Part shown: piece by piece, positions 13,152 to 13,930 of the stretch
Numbering within the stretch: the first letter of the stretch is position 1
Layout: each line of letters begins with the position of its first letter
Assembly (NCBI GenBank): GCA_031550455.1
Contig: JAVBOQ010000286.1
Coordinates: 1 to 13,930 of the forward strand
Source: Avichristensenella sp031550455
Lineage (GTDB): Bacteria; Bacillota; Clostridia; Christensenellales; Aristaeellaceae
Length of the DNA stretch: 13,930 bases
Direction: 5' to 3'
The notes under the pieces: generated by a model
Database searches by the model: none
Told to the model about the DNA's origin: nothing
The model's input: only the letters and a program-made list of their open reading frames with translations
Translations under genes and position numbers: made by a program

Positions 13152-13180
13152 AACGCCAGGAGGCTCCGCCTCCTGGCGTT
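13152..13180 (+). terminator. Terminator-like hairpin after the HtrA-type gene
   Basis: AACGCCAGGAGGC and GCCTCCTGGCGTT form a 13-bp perfect stem with a 3-nt loop, 23 bp after the stop codon. The following bases are pyrimidine-rich (CCGCTTCTCTCCTT) rather than a pure T-run, so efficiency is uncertain. Confidence 0.7.
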
Positions 13181-13192
13181 CCGCTTCTCTCC

Positions 13193-13221
13193 TTGCAGGT
13201 GTTTCGCAATCCACATAGAAT
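13193..13221 (+). promoter_or_regulatory. Candidate sigma-A promoter of the FGGY kinase
   Basis: -35 TTGCAG (13193-13198), 17 bp, and -10 TAGAAT (13216-13221). The -10 matches five of six consensus bases and the -35 three. It lies between the terminator hairpin and the kinase start, so the kinase probably begins a new transcript. Confidence 0.5.
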
Positions 13222-13263
13222 TCATTGACGGCATCTGACTATATCAGCAAAGGATGATTCCGT

Positions 13264-13930
13264 ATGCCCGCCGAACACGCCCGCGACCTGATTCTGACGC
13301 TGGACGCCGGAACGACCGGCTTAAAGGCGACGCTGTTTTTTCGGGACGGGCGCGCTGCCGCGTCCGCCGTCGCCGCGTACGGCGTCGATCTGCCGCATCC
13401 AGGCTGGGCGGAACAGCCGGTTTCGCGCGTGTTGCGCGCCGCCGTCGAGGGCAGCCGCGCCGTGCTTAAGAAGGCGGGCGCGCCGCGCGTCGCCGTGATC
13501 GGCCTGTCCGGCACGATGAACGGCTGCATCCCGGTCGACGCCGCGGGGGAGGCGCTGTATCCGAATATTTTGCATTCCGATGTGCGCGCGGAAGAGCAGC
13601 TTCCGGCGATCCGCGCGGCGGTGCCGGAGCGCGAGTTCTACCGGCGCACCGGCAACCGGCTGGACACGCATTACACGCTGCCGAAAATGCTGTGGCTGCG
13701 CGCGCACCATCCGGACGTGTACCGGCGCGCTTCGAAATTCATCAACACCAAGGACGCGCTGTACGGTTTCCTGACCGGGCGGCGCGGCGTGACCGACTTT
13801 TCGGACGCGTCGCTGACCGGCGCGCTTGACATACACCAGGGCGCGTGGGACGGCGCGCTGCTGGCGGCGCTCGGCGTTGACCGGGCCGTGATGCCGGACG
13901 TGCTGCCGTCGCACGACGTGTCCGGGCGGC
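13264..13930 (+). CDS. FGGY-family carbohydrate kinase, xylulokinase-like (5' part, runs off the window)
   Basis: An open frame of 222 codons continues past the window end. The start MPAEHARDLILTLDAGTTGLKATLF carries the phosphate-binding motif DAGTTGLKA of the FGGY/actin-fold sugar kinases. Further family features are GLSGTMNGCIPVD, PNILHSDVRAEEQ, the TGNRLDTHYTLPKMLWLR segment, and KFINTKDALYGFLTG followed by TDFSDASLTGALDI, as in xylulokinase-like enzymes. The protein would phosphorylate a sugar or polyol in the cytoplasm. AAAGGA sits nine bases before the ATG. The full protein should be about 480-510 residues, so less than half is seen and substrate cannot be assigned. Whether it works with the sugar transporter 7 kb away is unknown. 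Confidence 0.9.
   Translation, partial: MPAEHARDLILTLDAGTTGLKATLFFRDGRAAASAVAAYGVDLPHPGWAEQPVSRVLRAAVEGSRAVLKKAGAPRVAVIGLSGTMNGCIPVDAAGEALYPNILHSDVRAEEQLPAIRAAVPEREFYRRTGNRLDTHYTLPKMLWLRAHHPDVYRRASKFINTKDALYGFLTGRRGVTDFSDASLTGALDIHQGAWDGALLAALGVDRAVMPDVLPSHDVSGR

Overview
The window is a GC-rich stretch of a bacterial chromosome, most likely from a spore-former-derived Clostridia lineage (Bacillota). The evidence is a SpoIIAA/SpoIIAB pair, a RecD2–ComFC gene pair, strong AGGAGG-type ribosome binding sites, a clostridial-style elongator tRNA-Met next to an initiator tRNA, and a ribose-type ABC sugar transporter. No rRNA, CRISPR array or insertion sequence is visible.

Layout, left to right. 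(1) Positions 1-1224: the end of an integrated element, carrying a complete tyrosine recombinase that stops about 50 bp from the 3' end of a tRNA-Met gene. (2) 1225-1440: tRNA-Met and tRNA-fMet on the minus strand, with a near-consensus promoter and an intrinsic terminator. (3) 1474-6546: a sugar-uptake module. A LacI-family repressor (minus) is divergent from an ATPase–permease–binding protein operon (plus). The shared control region holds a perfect sigma-A promoter and repeated CCATAT/GAAC elements that look like operators. (4) 6575-7132: a small zinc-ribbon gene (minus) behind a long, highly structured leader with its own promoter. The leader looks like a discrete non-coding RNA, possibly of the raiA type. 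(5) 7308-10192: comFC and recD2 (minus, overlapping). (6) 10193-10496: an intergenic region encoding a second structured RNA on the minus strand, a three-way junction followed by an overlapping terminator. (7) 10497-11264: spoIIAA–spoIIAB (minus), with a sigma-H-like promoter but no sigF behind spoIIAB. (8) 11521-11787: a small GlsB/YeaQ-type membrane protein (minus). (9) 11956-13128: a membrane-anchored HtrA-type protease with a PDZ domain (plus). (10) 13264-end: the first 222 codons of an FGGY-family sugar kinase (plus), cut by the window edge.

How the parts work together. The transporter module is a self-contained, probably substrate-induced import system whose ligand cannot be read from the sequence. 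RecD2 (DNA repair helicase) and ComFC (competence/DNA uptake) are a translationally coupled housekeeping pair. SpoIIAA/AB form the partner-switch that controls sigma-F in sporulation; the absence of the sigma gene itself is odd. The most interesting non-coding content is the pair of structured RNAs at 6905-7097 and about 10239-10430. Both were inferred by hand base-pairing and have not been confirmed by covariance search.
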